Of a stretch of 40,975 bases of DNA, positions 9,901-21,014 are shown piece by piece. The notes beneath the pieces were generated by a model. The model ran no database searches. It was given only the letters and a program-made list of their open reading frames with translations, and was not told the origin of the DNA. A program made the translations under genes and the position numbers. Source of the DNA: an uncultured Sphingomonas sp. (GTDB lineage Bacteria > Pseudomonadota > Alphaproteobacteria > Sphingomonadales > Sphingomonadaceae); contig CAJYJW010000239.1 of the NCBI GenBank assembly GCA_913775025.1, forward strand, positions 1-40,975. Reading direction: 5' to 3'. How positions within the stretch are numbered: the first letter of the stretch is position 1; the number at the start of each line of letters is the position of its first letter.

Positions 9901-10641
9901 TACGCGCATGTCGTCGCCGCGAATATCTACAGCGCGCTCCACAAGGATGCCGAGGCCATGAAGGCCTACGATCGTGCGATCGCGCTGAAACCCGAGGCAT
10001 ATGTCTATCTCAACCGCAGCCTTCGTCGCCCCAAAACTGACCTCGCGGGCCGGCGAGCAGATCTCGACACGGCGCTTAAGCTCAATCCGAACTTCGCTGA
10101 AGCCCTCACGGAGAAAGCACGTTTGCAGACAGACGACGGCGATCTGTCCGGGGCAATTGCCACCTACTCTTCGGCGATCGAGAAATCCCCGGACGACCTG
10201 TCGATGTTGATGGGCCGCGGCATTGCCTATGCTCGTTCCGGCGATGCCAACCGCGCTGAAAGCGATTTCAACCGGGCCAGAGGCAAAGCGTCCGAACCGG
10301 TGACCTTGAACGATATGTGCTGGGAGAAGGCAACGACCGGAGTGGCGCTCGGCTCGGCGCTGGCCGATTGTAACGCGGCACTGGCCAAGGCGCCCGATGT
10401 ACCTGCCTATCTCGACAGCCGCGGCTTGGTTCTGCTCCGGTTGGGCCGGCTTGACGATGCCATAGCGGACTACGACCGGGTGCTGGCGAAGATCCCGAAC
10501 ATGTCGTCGTCGCTGTTTGGCCGAGCCGTGGCATGGGCGCGCAAGGGCGATCGGGCGAAGTCCGAAGGCGATGCTGCCGCTGCCGTAAAGAACAACCCCG
10601 ACGTTCAGGCCGAGTTTGAACGCTACGGGATCAAGCTGTGA
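6901..10641 (+). CDS. Exported DUF3857 + transglutaminase-like + TPR protein (1246 aa)
   Basis: Signal peptide MKRFLALLVATSTLTSTAYAA; transglutaminase motif RYGDCKGKTALLLALLHAMGIEAEPV with later FNHVLV and YWLDGT; at least 12 TPR-like units in the C-terminal half. Confidence 0.9.
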   Translation: MKRFLALLVATSTLTSTAYAADKPAIGPAPAWVKPVTPPPAPAKADEAPVRILLFDQQVALEPGRQTVYSESSLKIQTPQGLAAGNISLPWRPETDVLTVHKFLIRRGDQAIDVLKSGQTFTVLRREQNLESATLDGVLTANIQPEGLQVGDTLEFAASVSSSDPTLKGHVEQIAGTWSGLPIGRAHLRIQWPTSLPVRVRQTASLPALKPTKTGGTSTVELSLDNVMPVIPPKGAPPRYGIGRLVELTDYASWADLGALMAPLYEKAAAIPTQGPLRSELERIQSLSSDPKVRTEAALALVQDRVRYVALAMGAGGYVPADAETTWSRRYGDCKGKTALLLALLHAMGIEAEPVAVSTTFGDGLDARLPMVGLFNHVLVRASLAGRTYWLDGTRTGDTSLDRLTIPNFGWGLPLLAKGAALVRMVPTPLAVPTQDVSIRIDASKGISAPAPATVETIMRGDDAIGINAALANLVGEARDRALKDYWKEQYDFIDVKTASTRFDQKAGELRLSMTGEAKLDWANGNYQTDGTNVGYKADFSRDPGPDKDAPFAVPYPYFTRTRETIVLPKGAGEFKIGTGMEVDQTAGGIAYLRHATISDGVFTIEKTERSVVAEFPAKDAPAQQAALRMLSDRPASVRMPAGYKYSGSDIAAVQADVPTTSSGYVERAGIFIDRGMRKEALLDYDKAVELDPNNVRAWANRGIARVQAGDLAGAKSDLAKAEALDPAFVRNGIGRGMLADVERRPRDAVEAYTRALEQEPDNSYALGHRALAYVALGDGDRAFDDAAAVIKQYPSWIDLYSLRAGILLYRGDRDRAVAEMQAAIANNPKQAFAHVAAARILAAADRRADALKQYDEALAIEPQAYIYAERSRARSPDDKAGRQADIAAALKLDPKSNEAFAAQADFQQYQGDTKAAIATWTQLLAASPNNPAFLAQRAKAYRQEGDVERALADAAAALKQEPKTIDLYLLRANLLRNQGKAEDALREAAAAEAADPDNAYAHVVAANIYSALHKDAEAMKAYDRAIALKPEAYVYLNRSLRRPKTDLAGRRADLDTALKLNPNFAEALTEKARLQTDDGDLSGAIATYSSAIEKSPDDLSMLMGRGIAYARSGDANRAESDFNRARGKASEPVTLNDMCWEKATTGVALGSALADCNAALAKAPDVPAYLDSRGLVLLRLGRLDDAIADYDRVLAKIPNMSSSLFGRAVAWARKGDRAKSEGDAAAAVKNNPDVQAEFERYGIKL

Positions 10642-10784
10642 CCATCATCCTCAAGGTGCCATTCCGCCCTGAGCCGGAACCGGCCCCTGCCTGCACGTTG
10701 TTATAGAAACTGCCGTTTGGTAGCGAGGTGGCGCGGCTATAGCCGTATATGCGCTTCTTGGAGCTATGCCGCCACGGCCTGCTG

Positions 10785-12749
10785 TCACACCCCGATGGCC
10801 GCTGCGCGGCGGCGGGCGACGAAGCCGAAGTGCGTCGCCGGCCCCCATTTGCCGGCGATCACCCTGACGCTCTCCGCCAGCAACGGCCGTGCTTCGGCAA
10901 TGCGGCCGGCTGCCGCCAGACAGGCGCCGCGGACGTTCTGCGTCCACGCCGCCCGCCACGGCTGATCGGCATAGGTTTCGGCTACGATCGGCGCGGCCTC
11001 ATCCAACAGTGCGATGCCGTCATCGATGCGGTGAGCGCGACAGCGCAGCGCCCCAAGATCCGTAAGGATCGGGCCGAGAGTGCGATGCCGGTGCATCCGT
11101 GCCGCCAGCAGCGCACGCTGCATCAGGTCGGTTGCCGCCGCCATCTGCCCCAGCCCATCGCGGGCAAGCGCAAGGTTGGCGAACGCGAAGGCCATGTCGT
11201 CATGCGTTTCGCCGCGCTCCTTGCGACCGATCGCGACCGCTCGTTCGAGGAGCTGCGCCGCCTCCGCATAGCGCCGCTGCTCCATCAGTATCCGGCCGAT
11301 ATTGTTGAGCGATACCGCGACGTCGGGATGATCGTGACCAAGCACCCGTTCGTCGAGCGCTAGTCGGTCACGATAATAGCGCAGTGCCGCTGCCGCATCA
11401 CCTTCGGCATAAGCGATCGAACCGATCATCATGAGATTGTCTGATACGCTCGGGCTGTTCGGGCCCTCGTGCCGCGATCGGATCGCCAGCGCCCGTGCGA
11501 TCAGCCGCCGCGCCTGCGAATAATCCTTCTTATAGAAGGCGTTCGCGCCCAGTACCTCAAGATCGAGAGCAACATCGGGATGATCGGCGCCGAGCCGGGC
11601 GACATCGTGGCGAAGCGCGGCGCGGGCATGCGCCTCGGCCTCGGCATCCTCGCCCAATTCGGCCTGCGCCTGTGCCAGCCCGATCAGCCCACGCGAGACA
11701 AGATCGGGTCGGCGCGCATTCGGCCGCCGTTCGATCGCGACGGCGCGGCGATAGAGCGGAACGGCCTCCTCGTAACGACCGAGCCGGCGCAGCGAGTCCG
11801 CCAGCGCGAGTTGCTGACGGACGGCGACATCGGGATCATGATGCGCGATCCGCAGCGTCCAGCGCAGCAGCGCGTCCGACTGGCGGAATAAACCCAGCGC
11901 GCCATAGACCTCGCCCAGCGTCACCCCCAGTTCGGTGCGCACCACCGGCTCGTCGCGCAGACCACGGCGGATCTGTTCGGCGCCACGATCCAGTACCTCG
12001 CGCGCAGTGACCCGGGCACCCTTCGCCTCGGATGGGTCGGAGATTTCGAACATGGACTTGACGAAGCTTACCGTGCGCTCGGCAGTCAGCGTCCGCTGCC
12101 GGGCGATGTCGCGCTCGTGCACCGCCTGATCGCGCGAGATCATGGCGAACACGGCAAGGCCGCTGGTGATGAGCAAACCGATCAGCGAAAAGCCGGCGAC
12201 AATCATCAGTCGCCGCTGCCGACGCACCGCCTCGCGCTGGCGCAGTTCATCGTAAGGGACGTCGAGGATCCCCGCGATCAGCTTCAGCTTCGCGGCCGCC
12301 TTGCCGTCCTGATGCTTGCGTAGATCGGCCGCGAGCGGTTCGGCGCTGCCGTCTTCGGTTAGCGCCGGCGGCATGCATTCCAGCGCCGGATCGGTGGAAT
12401 GGGGCTCGCCGTCTACGATCAGGCAACGCATGTCGGCGCCGCGCCCCATCGCCCGGAATGCGCGGATCTCCTCGTTCACCCAGCGGGACGCCGCCGAACG
12501 GGGCGAGCAGATGATGATCAAGGTTGCCGATTCCCTGAGCGCAGCCTCGACCGCGGCGCTCAGATCGGAGGCGGCGGCCAATTCGTCGCGATCGCGAAAG
12601 ACGGGCGGCAACCGTGCCGTGAGCGGCCCGAACCGTCCGGGCCGGCCACGCATCCGCGTCGGCACGCGATAGGATTCCAGCCCGGCATGTAGCCAGCGCG
12701 CCCAGCGACGGTCCTGGTAGCTGTAGCTGATGAACGCGCTGTATCGCAT
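10785..12749 (-). CDS. TIR-domain protein with one transmembrane helix and C-terminal TPR array
   Basis: N-terminal [30 protein letters not shown]...[50 protein letters not shown] (TIR); [31 protein letters not shown]-like repeats ([50 protein letters not shown]). Confidence 0.93.
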   Translation of the reverse strand: MRYSAFISYSYQDRRWARWLHAGLESYRVPTRMRGRPGRFGPLTARLPPVFRDRDELAAASDLSAAVEAALRESATLIIICSPRSAASRWVNEEIRAFRAMGRGADMRCLIVDGEPHSTDPALECMPPALTEDGSAEPLAADLRKHQDGKAAAKLKLIAGILDVPYDELRQREAVRRQRRLMIVAGFSLIGLLITSGLAVFAMISRDQAVHERDIARQRTLTAERTVSFVKSMFEISDPSEAKGARVTAREVLDRGAEQIRRGLRDEPVVRTELGVTLGEVYGALGLFRQSDALLRWTLRIAHHDPDVAVRQQLALADSLRRLGRYEEAVPLYRRAVAIERRPNARRPDLVSRGLIGLAQAQAELGEDAEAEAHARAALRHDVARLGADHPDVALDLEVLGANAFYKKDYSQARRLIARALAIRSRHEGPNSPSVSDNLMMIGSIAYAEGDAAAALRYYRDRLALDERVLGHDHPDVAVSLNNIGRILMEQRRYAEAAQLLERAVAIGRKERGETHDDMAFAFANLALARDGLGQMAAATDLMQRALLAARMHRHRTLGPILTDLGALRCRAHRIDDGIALLDEAAPIVAETYADQPWRAAWTQNVRGACLAAAGRIAEARPLLAESVRVIAGKWGPATHFGFVARRRAAAIGV

Positions 12750-12910
12750 CCCGCCAGGCTATCGGAACCGCGCCTGCTTCGCCACCACGCCGAACGGCCT
12801 GTTCTATCCCCAGGCAATCACGGCAAGATTACGCTCGCGGCCAGCGCGACGAAGGCGGTAAAACTGCGGCGGGGACAAGTCATCTGGCAACGAATCGGGG
12901 GGAAGATACC

Positions 12911-15900
12911 ATGTCACGTTCACGCAGGATCTCCATCGACAATGGCGGGATCCACAATACCCCCGGCTTCTCCGATCCGCGAGTGCTCGAGTTCAACACC
13001 GATAGCTATGTCGTCACGACAGTCGCGCTGGGTCTGGGCAGCGGCGAGGCGGAAACGACCGTGACGTTGTGGAACAGTGGCGTCGTGTCGCTGGGAACGC
13101 CGAGCGCGCAGCAGATCGCCTTCATGCGGGACGGATATCCGAACGGCGGCGATATCTTCGCCTTCCCCGGCGATGCCACGCATTCGAACAGCTTCATCGC
13201 CACCGGCCAGCCCAATAGCAGGCTGACCGAAGTCACCGTGCAGGAGAGCATATACGGGACCTATATTTCCTTCGGCGATCCTATCGAGGATCTCTTTTCC
13301 GGCGATACCGCGTTCGATGATTGCGGCGAGGTGGTGCTGACCGGAACAGGCCTGACCCTGGATCCCGGCATGAACTTCACCGATGGGCGGATCGGCTTCC
13401 GCCTTGGCGGCGTGACCTACGATCCGGTCGCGAACCCGTCTGCCGAGCAGCCGGACACCAGCACCGCCTTCGTCGTTCGAGCCGGGCCGAACGCGAGCGA
13501 ACTTACCGGCTCGGCAGCATCCGAGACTGTGATCGGCGGCAGCGGCCTGCAGATCGCCGGTGGTGCCGGCGCCGATCTCTTCCGCTATGACAGCGTGACC
13601 GGAAGCGGTATCGATCAGATCGTCGATTTCCAGACCGGCGTCGATCATATCGGCCTCGGTGCGCTTGCCGTTACCGGCGTATCGATCACCCGCCCCGGCG
13701 CGACCTACTTCATCGACGTCACCACGACGGCTGGGACGCTGCGGATAGAATCGCTGACCGAAGTCCGCACCCGCGACCTTATCCTCGGTCGCAACGTAGC
13801 CATCAGCGGCACCGCCGCGGGGGAAGTGGTAAGCGGCTTTGACGGCGACGACACGATCACCGGCGGCGGTGGCGCCGACCGGCTGATCGGCAATGCCGGC
13901 AAAGATACGTTTCGCTATGTCTCGCTCACCGATTCCACTGCGCGGCAGGCGGATCTGATCGAGGATTTCCAGACCGGACAGGATCGTATCGATCTGACCG
14001 CATTGACGCTGACCAGCTATACGCTCCAGCAGTTCGGCAGCGAATATCGGCTGACCGCATCCAACGGCGCGACGACCATGGTCGTGCGTTCGGTGCAGCC
14101 GATCGGCGTCTCGGATCTCGTATATAACGGTACGCTGAGCCTCGTTGGCACCGATGCCGGCGAACGGATCGACGGGCTTGGCGGGAATGACACCATCTCC
14201 GGCGCAGGTGGCGGCGACGAATTATACGGCAATGGCGGCGACGACATACTTATCGGCGGCGCGGGGGGGGATAGGCTTACCGGCGGCGCGGGCCGCGACA
14301 CCTTCCAGATCACCGCTATCGTCGATTCCCCCGCCCCGGCCGATGGATCGACGAACTATTCCGGGATCGACCGGATCACCGACCTCGTCCTTGGCGAAGA
14401 CGTGATCGATCTGCGCGCGCTTTCGATCACCAGGGCCAGTGGTTTCTACAGCGACATCGGCGCGGTACTGCGCTTCGATACTGCGTCGGGATCGGTCGCG
14501 CTTGCCGTCAACACCGGCGTATCGATCCTGGAGACCGGCGCGATCCGCTATGGCAAGACCATCGCCTATGTCGGCGGCGCGGGCGACGACATCGCCTATG
14601 GTCTCGACGGCGCGGACAGTCTGGCCGGCGGCGGCGGCAATGACGAATTGCACGGCGGGATCGGCGACGATCGGCTGAGCGGCGATGCCGGCGACGACCA
14701 GCTGTACGGCGGCGGCGGCGCCGACACGCTGATTGGCGGCGCGGGCCGTGATGCGCTCTACGGCGGCGGCGGCGGCGATCTCATCCGTGGCGGCGCGGGG
14801 AACGATACGCTTGGCGGGAGCGACGATGCCGGAGATCGCCTTTTTGGCGGAGACGGCGATGACAACTACCAGGGTCTGGATGCGTTCTTCGATGCAAGCG
14901 GAATCATTTATGGCGGCGCCGGGCGCGACACGCTGAGCGGATCAGCCGGCCCTGCGACGCTCTACGGCAATAGCGGCGACGACTTTCTCTACGCCGGCGG
15001 CGGCATCGCGGCGCAATCTGCAGGATCGGCCGGCACCGATGTCGACGTGCAAGCGATCATTGCGGTCGGCAACAGCCTGTATGGCGGCGACGGGGATGAT
15101 TACATTACCGGTGCGGATGGAACGGACCGGCTGTTCGGCGGGCGCGGCAACGATATCCTCTTCGGAGGTCGGGGCCTTTCGTTGCTCGATGGCTCCTTCA
15201 GCAGCGGCGGCGACGACTTTCTCTACGGCGGCGACGGCGACGATGAACTGGACGGCGCCGGTGGCAATGATTTTCTCGATGGGGGCGCAGGCGCGGACAC
15301 CCTGATGGCACCCATCACCGGCACCGCCATTCTTGACGGCGGCGCGGGCATCGATACCGTTGTACTGGATCTAAGCAGCATCGCCGCCGGTGTCGTCTAC
15401 ACGTTCGACGGCAACACCACGCTCACCGCCTACGGCGCGACCGTGACGCTCCGCAACATCGAGCAGGTAAAGCTGTACGGCACGTCGTCGGCCGATCGGC
15501 TCACCGGCGGCGGCGGCAACGACCTTATCTTCGCCGGCAGCGGCGACATCGTCGATGGCGGTGGCGGCGATGATACGATCTATGCCGATCCCGGCGGATT
15601 TTCGGCGTCGATGGATGGCGGGGTCGGCACCGACACGATCGTCCTCGATTTCTTTACCCGCAGCAGCGCCGTAGGCTTCGCCTTCACCGGCAACCAGTCG
15701 CTCGATCTAGGCTCCGGCCAGACGCTCCAGATCAGCCGGTTCGAGCAGGCCTGGCTAAGCGGCAGCCAGTTCGCCGATACCCTCACCGGCGGCAGCGGCA
15801 ACGACCGGCTCGTCGGCCGCGCTGGCAATGACACCCTGAACGGTGGCGACGGCGATGATTATCTCGACGGCGGCACGCAGACCGATACGCTGAATGGCGG

Positions 15901-18900
15901 CGCCGGCACCGATACCGCCGCGCTTTCGTTCTTCGGGCTGGCCAGCGGGGTGACGTTCACGCTGGGCGCATCGGGCACCGTCGCGACCGGATCGGGCACC
16001 AAGACGCTTTCCAGTATCGAGGCGATCGACGCTCTCGGCACTTCGTTCGCCGATACCATCGTCGGCGGGATCGGCAACGACAGTGTCTACGGTATCGGCG
16101 GAAACGATCGGCTAAGCGGGCTTGGCGGCGATGACATGCTCGACGGCGGCACCGGCGACGACATGCTCGACGGCGGCAGCGGCCGCGACACGCTGGCAGG
16201 CGGCAGCGGCAACGATCAGATAATCGGCGGCAGCGGCGACGACCGGCTTGACGGTGGCGACGGCGACGACGTGCTGACCGGCGGCCCCACCACGCTGTCC
16301 GGGATCGTGGGCGATACCGATGACGATCGGTTTGACGGAGGATTTGGGACCGATCGGTTTATCGGCGGTGTCGGGCTGGATACCGCCGTGCTCGACTTCA
16401 GCGGCGCGACCGACGGGATCGTCTTCGCACTGTCCGAAGGAGTTTCGGCGGTCACCACGCTCGGTACCAAAACGCTGCAAGGCATCGAGGCGGTTGACCT
16501 CGCCGGCAGCGCATTCGCCGATCGTATTACCGGCGGCAGCGGCGCCGATGTGCTGCGTGGCAGCGATGGCGACGACCGGCTGGAGGGCGGCGCCGGCAAC
16601 GACACGCTGATCGGCGGCGACGGCATCGATACGCTGATCGGCGGCAGCGGCTTCGATTATGTCGACTATTCGGATGAGGGAGAGGCGATCGTCGTCAACC
16701 TTCCGGGCGCGGCCTCGGCTCTGCTCACAGGGGGTGACCGCCTGGACTCGATCGAACACATCCGGGGCGGGCTTGGCAACGATCTCGTTTATTCGGGGGA
16801 TACGGATGGCAATCGGACGACCATTGTCAAGGCCGGCAACCTCGCCAACGGCAGCATCGCGGCAGCGATACTGCTTGATGGCCGTTTCAGCTTGGCCGCC
16901 AGCACCGATATCGCCGATGCGCAGACGATCCCACATGCCAGCGTAATCGCATCAGGATCGGGCGGCGCCGAATATTACGCCTTCACCGTGACCGATGCCG
17001 ACACCACCGGCCTGTTCGACATCGATGCGACCGGCAATGCCGGCGGAGGTGATCCCGCGGACATCGTCCTCGACCTCTACGACGCTGCGGGACAACGCAT
17101 CGCCACCGCCGATGATATCGCCGCGGCCGATCCCGGCAGCACTAGCCTGCGCGATGCGTTGCTCAGTTATCGCTTTACCAAGGCGGGGCAATATTATCTG
17201 CGGGTTGCCGAATTCGGTCGTGATGCGGTGCAGACGAGCACGCGCTATACGCTCCACGTCTCGCTCGAACATAATGTCGACTTTTGGATCGAGGGGGATG
17301 CCGGCGACGATCGGTTGGTTGCGGGGTTCGGCAATGACCGGCTTGATGGCGGCGACGGCAGTGACACGGCCTCGTTCGAGCGCGCCTCCGTTGGTATTGC
17401 CGCCAGCCTCGCCACCGGAACCGCCACCGGCATGGGCTATGACAGCCTTCGCAACATCGAAAATCTTGTCGGGAGCCGCTTTGCCGACATGCTGACGGGC
17501 GATGGTGGCGCCAACCGGCTCGACGGCGGCGCCGGATCGGATTGGCTGGCGGGCGGCGCCGGGGACGACATCTATGTCGTCGATGCGATGGGCGATACGA
17601 TCGTCGAGCTTGCCGGCGGCGGCCGCGATACGGTCGAATCTACGAGCATCTCCTATACGCTTGCCGCCGAGGTGGAGGCGCTCCAGCTGTTCGCGGGCGC
17701 TTTCTCCGCCGATACCGCCGCCCGCGACGGCATCGGCAATGCGGCCGCCAACACCATCATCGGTAATGACGGCGCCAACCAGCTCGCCGGCCTTGGCGGC
17801 AACGATCAGCTGTTCGGCGGCGGCGGCGTGGATATCATCCACGGCAACGACGGCAACGATTATATCGACGGTGGCACGGGCGCCGACATCATGGCCGGTG
17901 ATGCGGGCGACGACACCTACGTAGTGGATAATCAGGGCGATCGCGTGGTGGAGCTGGCCGGCGAGGGGACGGCCGATCTCACTATCTCGCGGATCGCGTC
18001 CTACATGCTCACGGAAAACGTTGAGTTGTTGCAGCTCCATCCGGGCTCGCCGCAGGCCGATTTCACGGCCCGCGACGGCATCGGGAATAATGCCGCCAAT
18101 GGGATAGAGGGTAACGCCGGGGTCAATCAGCTCGCCGGGCTCGGCGGCGATGATCGTCTGTTCGGCTTTGGCGGGGCGGACATCATCCACGGCAATGACG
18201 GCAACGATTATATCGATGGTGGCACGGGCGCCGACATCATGGCCGGTGACGCGGGCGATGATACCTACGTCGTCGATGACAATGGCGATCAGGTGGTCGA
18301 GACCTCCGGCAGCGGCATCGATCTCGTCCTGTCGTTGCGGATGTCGTATATGCTTTCCGCGAACGTCGAGAACCTGCGGCTGTTCACGACCGGTCCGACT
18401 GTCGATTTCACGGCCCGCGACGGCATCGGCAACGAACTCGACAACGTCATCGAGGGTAACGCCGGGGTCAATCAGCTTGCCGGCATGGGCGGCAACGATC
18501 AGCTGCTGGGGTATGCCGGGGCGGACATCATCCACGGCAATGACGGCGACGATCTGATCGACGGCGGTGCCGGTGCCGACATCATGGCAGGCGATGCCGG
18601 AAACGACATCTATTTCGTCGACGACGTCGCCGATGTGCTCGTCGAGACCGTCGACGGCGGCTTCGATCTGGTTCTTTCGACGGCCAATATCTCGCTTGCG
18701 GCCAACATCGAAAATCTGATCCTTACCGGCACCGCCAACATTTTCGCGGCCGGCAACACGCTCAGCAATTCGATCATCGGCAATGACGGCGCGAATGCGA
18801 TCACGGGCGGGCTCGGTGGCGACATGCTGACCGGCGGCGGCGGTGGCGACCTGTTCGTTTACCGTGCGGTTTCTGAATCACGTGGCGGCACCGCGGCGAC

Positions 18901-19165
18901 CCGCGACCAGATCTTCGACTTCTCGCGTGCGCAAGGGGATCGTATCGATCTACGCGGGATCGACGCGATCACCGGCGGCACGGACGATGCGTTCCGTTTC
19001 TCGACCGCCAGCAGCTTCTCGGGCACCGCCGGCGATCTTATCGCTGTCGCACAGGGGAATGGTATGCAACTGGTGCAGGGTGACGTCGACGGCGACGGCA
19101 TCGCCGACCTGGTGATCCTCGTCACCTCCGCGCAGACGCTCACCGCCGCAGACTTCCTATTGTGA
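12911..19165 (+). CDS. Giant RTX (hemolysin-type Ca-binding repeat) protein, 2084 aa, predicted type I secretion substrate
   Basis: Dozens of GGxGxDxLxGGxGxD nonapeptides; PPC-like insert ([22 protein letters not shown]...[18 protein letters not shown]); C-terminus [18 protein letters not shown] typical of RTX/M10 C-terminal secretion signals; no N-terminal signal peptide. Confidence 0.93.
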   Translation: MSRSRRISIDNGGIHNTPGFSDPRVLEFNTDSYVVTTVALGLGSGEAETTVTLWNSGVVSLGTPSAQQIAFMRDGYPNGGDIFAFPGDATHSNSFIATGQPNSRLTEVTVQESIYGTYISFGDPIEDLFSGDTAFDDCGEVVLTGTGLTLDPGMNFTDGRIGFRLGGVTYDPVANPSAEQPDTSTAFVVRAGPNASELTGSAASETVIGGSGLQIAGGAGADLFRYDSVTGSGIDQIVDFQTGVDHIGLGALAVTGVSITRPGATYFIDVTTTAGTLRIESLTEVRTRDLILGRNVAISGTAAGEVVSGFDGDDTITGGGGADRLIGNAGKDTFRYVSLTDSTARQADLIEDFQTGQDRIDLTALTLTSYTLQQFGSEYRLTASNGATTMVVRSVQPIGVSDLVYNGTLSLVGTDAGERIDGLGGNDTISGAGGGDELYGNGGDDILIGGAGGDRLTGGAGRDTFQITAIVDSPAPADGSTNYSGIDRITDLVLGEDVIDLRALSITRASGFYSDIGAVLRFDTASGSVALAVNTGVSILETGAIRYGKTIAYVGGAGDDIAYGLDGADSLAGGGGNDELHGGIGDDRLSGDAGDDQLYGGGGADTLIGGAGRDALYGGGGGDLIRGGAGNDTLGGSDDAGDRLFGGDGDDNYQGLDAFFDASGIIYGGAGRDTLSGSAGPATLYGNSGDDFLYAGGGIAAQSAGSAGTDVDVQAIIAVGNSLYGGDGDDYITGADGTDRLFGGRGNDILFGGRGLSLLDGSFSSGGDDFLYGGDGDDELDGAGGNDFLDGGAGADTLMAPITGTAILDGGAGIDTVVLDLSSIAAGVVYTFDGNTTLTAYGATVTLRNIEQVKLYGTSSADRLTGGGGNDLIFAGSGDIVDGGGGDDTIYADPGGFSASMDGGVGTDTIVLDFFTRSSAVGFAFTGNQSLDLGSGQTLQISRFEQAWLSGSQFADTLTGGSGNDRLVGRAGNDTLNGGDGDDYLDGGTQTDTLNGGAGTDTAALSFFGLASGVTFTLGASGTVATGSGTKTLSSIEAIDALGTSFADTIVGGIGNDSVYGIGGNDRLSGLGGDDMLDGGTGDDMLDGGSGRDTLAGGSGNDQIIGGSGDDRLDGGDGDDVLTGGPTTLSGIVGDTDDDRFDGGFGTDRFIGGVGLDTAVLDFSGATDGIVFALSEGVSAVTTLGTKTLQGIEAVDLAGSAFADRITGGSGADVLRGSDGDDRLEGGAGNDTLIGGDGIDTLIGGSGFDYVDYSDEGEAIVVNLPGAASALLTGGDRLDSIEHIRGGLGNDLVYSGDTDGNRTTIVKAGNLANGSIAAAILLDGRFSLAASTDIADAQTIPHASVIASGSGGAEYYAFTVTDADTTGLFDIDATGNAGGGDPADIVLDLYDAAGQRIATADDIAAADPGSTSLRDALLSYRFTKAGQYYLRVAEFGRDAVQTSTRYTLHVSLEHNVDFWIEGDAGDDRLVAGFGNDRLDGGDGSDTASFERASVGIAASLATGTATGMGYDSLRNIENLVGSRFADMLTGDGGANRLDGGAGSDWLAGGAGDDIYVVDAMGDTIVELAGGGRDTVESTSISYTLAAEVEALQLFAGAFSADTAARDGIGNAAANTIIGNDGANQLAGLGGNDQLFGGGGVDIIHGNDGNDYIDGGTGADIMAGDAGDDTYVVDNQGDRVVELAGEGTADLTISRIASYMLTENVELLQLHPGSPQADFTARDGIGNNAANGIEGNAGVNQLAGLGGDDRLFGFGGADIIHGNDGNDYIDGGTGADIMAGDAGDDTYVVDDNGDQVVETSGSGIDLVLSLRMSYMLSANVENLRLFTTGPTVDFTARDGIGNELDNVIEGNAGVNQLAGMGGNDQLLGYAGADIIHGNDGDDLIDGGAGADIMAGDAGNDIYFVDDVADVLVETVDGGFDLVLSTANISLAANIENLILTGTANIFAAGNTLSNSIIGNDGANAITGGLGGDMLTGGGGGDLFVYRAVSESRGGTAATRDQIFDFSRAQGDRIDLRGIDAITGGTDDAFRFSTASSFSGTAGDLIAVAQGNGMQLVQGDVDGDGIADLVILVTSAQTLTAADFLL
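17715..18760 (+). repeat. Three tandem ~115-116-aa repeats within the RTX protein
   Basis: ga(t/c)atcatccacggcaa(c/t)gacggc recurs at 17831, 18179 and 18524 (offsets 348 and 345 bp); protein unit [21 protein letters not shown]...[28 protein letters not shown]. Confidence 0.9.
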
Positions 19166-20922
19166 GTGACGAACAGGCCGTCGCCCTTGCCGAAGCAGCC
19201 TTGCGGAGGGGCGATCTACTGCAGGCCTTCGACCTTTCGTCCAGCGCGCTCGACGCTGGCGCCACTGCACCGCGGTTCGCTTTCCAGAAGGTGCTGGCGC
19301 TGGCCCGCATGGGTGACTCGCAGGCGGCGCTGGCGGAAGCCGAGCGGTATCGACTGGCCGATCGGCTGGACGAGGACAGTGCCGCCCTGTGCGCCCGGAT
19401 ACTCAAGGATATCGCCTTCGCCGCACCGGCTGCCGAACGACGACCGTTGTTCGAACGGGCGCGGCTAGCCTATCTCGATGTCTATCGACGGAGCGGCGGC
19501 TATTTCAGCGGCATCAATGCCGCCAGCCTTGCGCTTCTGGCCGGGCACCCTGCGGAGGCGGCGCGGCTGGCCGAAGCGATCCTTGCCCATCCCGAGGTAG
19601 TCGCGCCTGTCCACTATTTTGCGGCGGCTTCTGCGGCCGAGGCCTTGCTGCTGCTCGGGCGTAACGATGCCGCCGCGGCGATGCTCGTCGATGCGCTCGC
19701 GCTGCCTGGCGCGGACATGGCGGCGCGGGCATCCACCATCCGCCAGTTCGATGCCCTCGGTGTCGCGCTCGGCAGGATCGCCGCCGTCACCGCTGTCACC
19801 CGAGCCGCGCAGCTGCCTCCGGTGATCTGCTTTACCGGCCACATCTTCGCCGCCGACGACCCGGAAGAGCCGGCGCTGGCTGCGCGCATCGCCGCCGCGC
19901 TGGATACGACCGGTGCGATGATCGGCTATGGCGCGCTTGCCGCCGGCGCCGACATTCTGGTGGGCGAGGCGCTGCTGGCACGCGGCGCCGAACTCAATGT
20001 CATCCTGCCTTTCGAGCGGGCGGCGTTCGTCGCGCAATCCGTGCTGCCCGCCGGTGCAAGCTGGCTACCACGCTTCGATGCGTTGCTCGCCCGCGCGACC
20101 AGTGTCACCTACGCGATGGACGGGCCTTATGTCGGTGACCCCAACCAGTTCCAATATGGCAACGAGATCGCAATGGGGAGCGCCGCGCTCCGCGCCAGCC
20201 ATCTTGCCACCAAAGCTCTGCTGCTGGCGGTTTGGAACGCGGCTTCGGCCGGCGGGGCGGGCGGCACCGCCGAGGTTGTCGCAGACTGGCAGGCAGGCGG
20301 CCGGCCCGTCCATATCATTCCGCCGGGACCGATCGACGGCCAAAGTCACCGCCGCGCCGTTCCGGTCACTGTCCCGCCGCCGCACGATCGCACCCGCCGA
20401 TCGCTGATCTTCACGGATTATGCCGGCTTCTCCCGATTGCGGGAGGATGCCATGCCGATCTTCTGGCGGGAAGTCATGGGCCGGGTCGGCGCCGTGCTGG
20501 ACGAGCAAGGCGATGCCATTCTGTTTCGCAACAGCTGGGGCGACGCGCTCTATGCGGTGGTCGCGGAACCGGGCATCGCGGCCGAAGTCGCCCTGCGGTT
20601 GCAGGAGCGACTGGCGGAGGTCGATCCCGCCGCCCTGGGGTTGCCGCCCGGTGGCGGCATGCGCATCGCTATTCATCATGGCCCGCTCTATCGCGCACAC
20701 GATCCGATCACGGGCCGGCTCGGCTATTTCGGTACGGAGGTGACACGCACGGCCCGGATCGAGCCGATCACGCCGATCGGTGACGTCTACGCCACCGCGC
20801 CTTTTGCCGCGATGCTGGCGCTGGGCACGGAACGGCGGTTCGACGCTCGCTATGTCGGCCACGTCCCGCTTGCCAAGCAGTTCGGATCGATGGCCATGTA
20901 CCGGTTGGTTCGCCGCTTCTAA
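19162..20922 (+). CDS. TPR / SLOG-like Rossmann / class III nucleotide cyclase fusion (586 aa)
   Basis: GTG start overlapping the RTX stop. N-terminal helical repeat; middle [11 protein letters not shown]...[39 protein letters not shown] (SLOG/LOG-like); C-terminal [16 protein letters not shown]...[13 protein letters not shown]...[46 protein letters not shown] (class III cyclase homology domain). Confidence 0.85.
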   Translation: MSDEQAVALAEAALRRGDLLQAFDLSSSALDAGATAPRFAFQKVLALARMGDSQAALAEAERYRLADRLDEDSAALCARILKDIAFAAPAAERRPLFERARLAYLDVYRRSGGYFSGINAASLALLAGHPAEAARLAEAILAHPEVVAPVHYFAAASAAEALLLLGRNDAAAAMLVDALALPGADMAARASTIRQFDALGVALGRIAAVTAVTRAAQLPPVICFTGHIFAADDPEEPALAARIAAALDTTGAMIGYGALAAGADILVGEALLARGAELNVILPFERAAFVAQSVLPAGASWLPRFDALLARATSVTYAMDGPYVGDPNQFQYGNEIAMGSAALRASHLATKALLLAVWNAASAGGAGGTAEVVADWQAGGRPVHIIPPGPIDGQSHRRAVPVTVPPPHDRTRRSLIFTDYAGFSRLREDAMPIFWREVMGRVGAVLDEQGDAILFRNSWGDALYAVVAEPGIAAEVALRLQERLAEVDPAALGLPPGGGMRIAIHHGPLYRAHDPITGRLGYFGTEVTRTARIEPITPIGDVYATAPFAAMLALGTERRFDARYVGHVPLAKQFGSMAMYRLVRRF

Positions 20923-21014
20923 GAACAGCTGAAATGATCGGATCACCGCGACAAGGCGGTCGTGGCCGTCACTATGCGAGGTGGAGGCGGATGCGTCCTT
21001 GGTCAGCCGGGAGC

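Noticed and set aside
10785-12749. Thoeris defence system
   Set aside because: TIR gene present but no ThsA-like SIR2/SLOG-TM partner; the SLOG-like domain is on a cyclase instead, so no Thoeris call
16952-18535. 527-aa minus-strand ORF inside the RTX gene
   Set aside because: Repetitive I/V/D-rich reverse reading of RTX repeats; no independent coding evidence
13800-18850. CRISPR-like or tandem-repeat array
   Set aside because: The short periodic repeats are in-frame RTX nonapeptide codons, not repeat-spacer units; no CRISPR or cas genes seen
19162-20922. CBASS CD-NTase operon
   Set aside because: The enzyme shows class III cyclase motifs rather than CD-NTase (GS...D.D) motifs, and no Cap effectors are present
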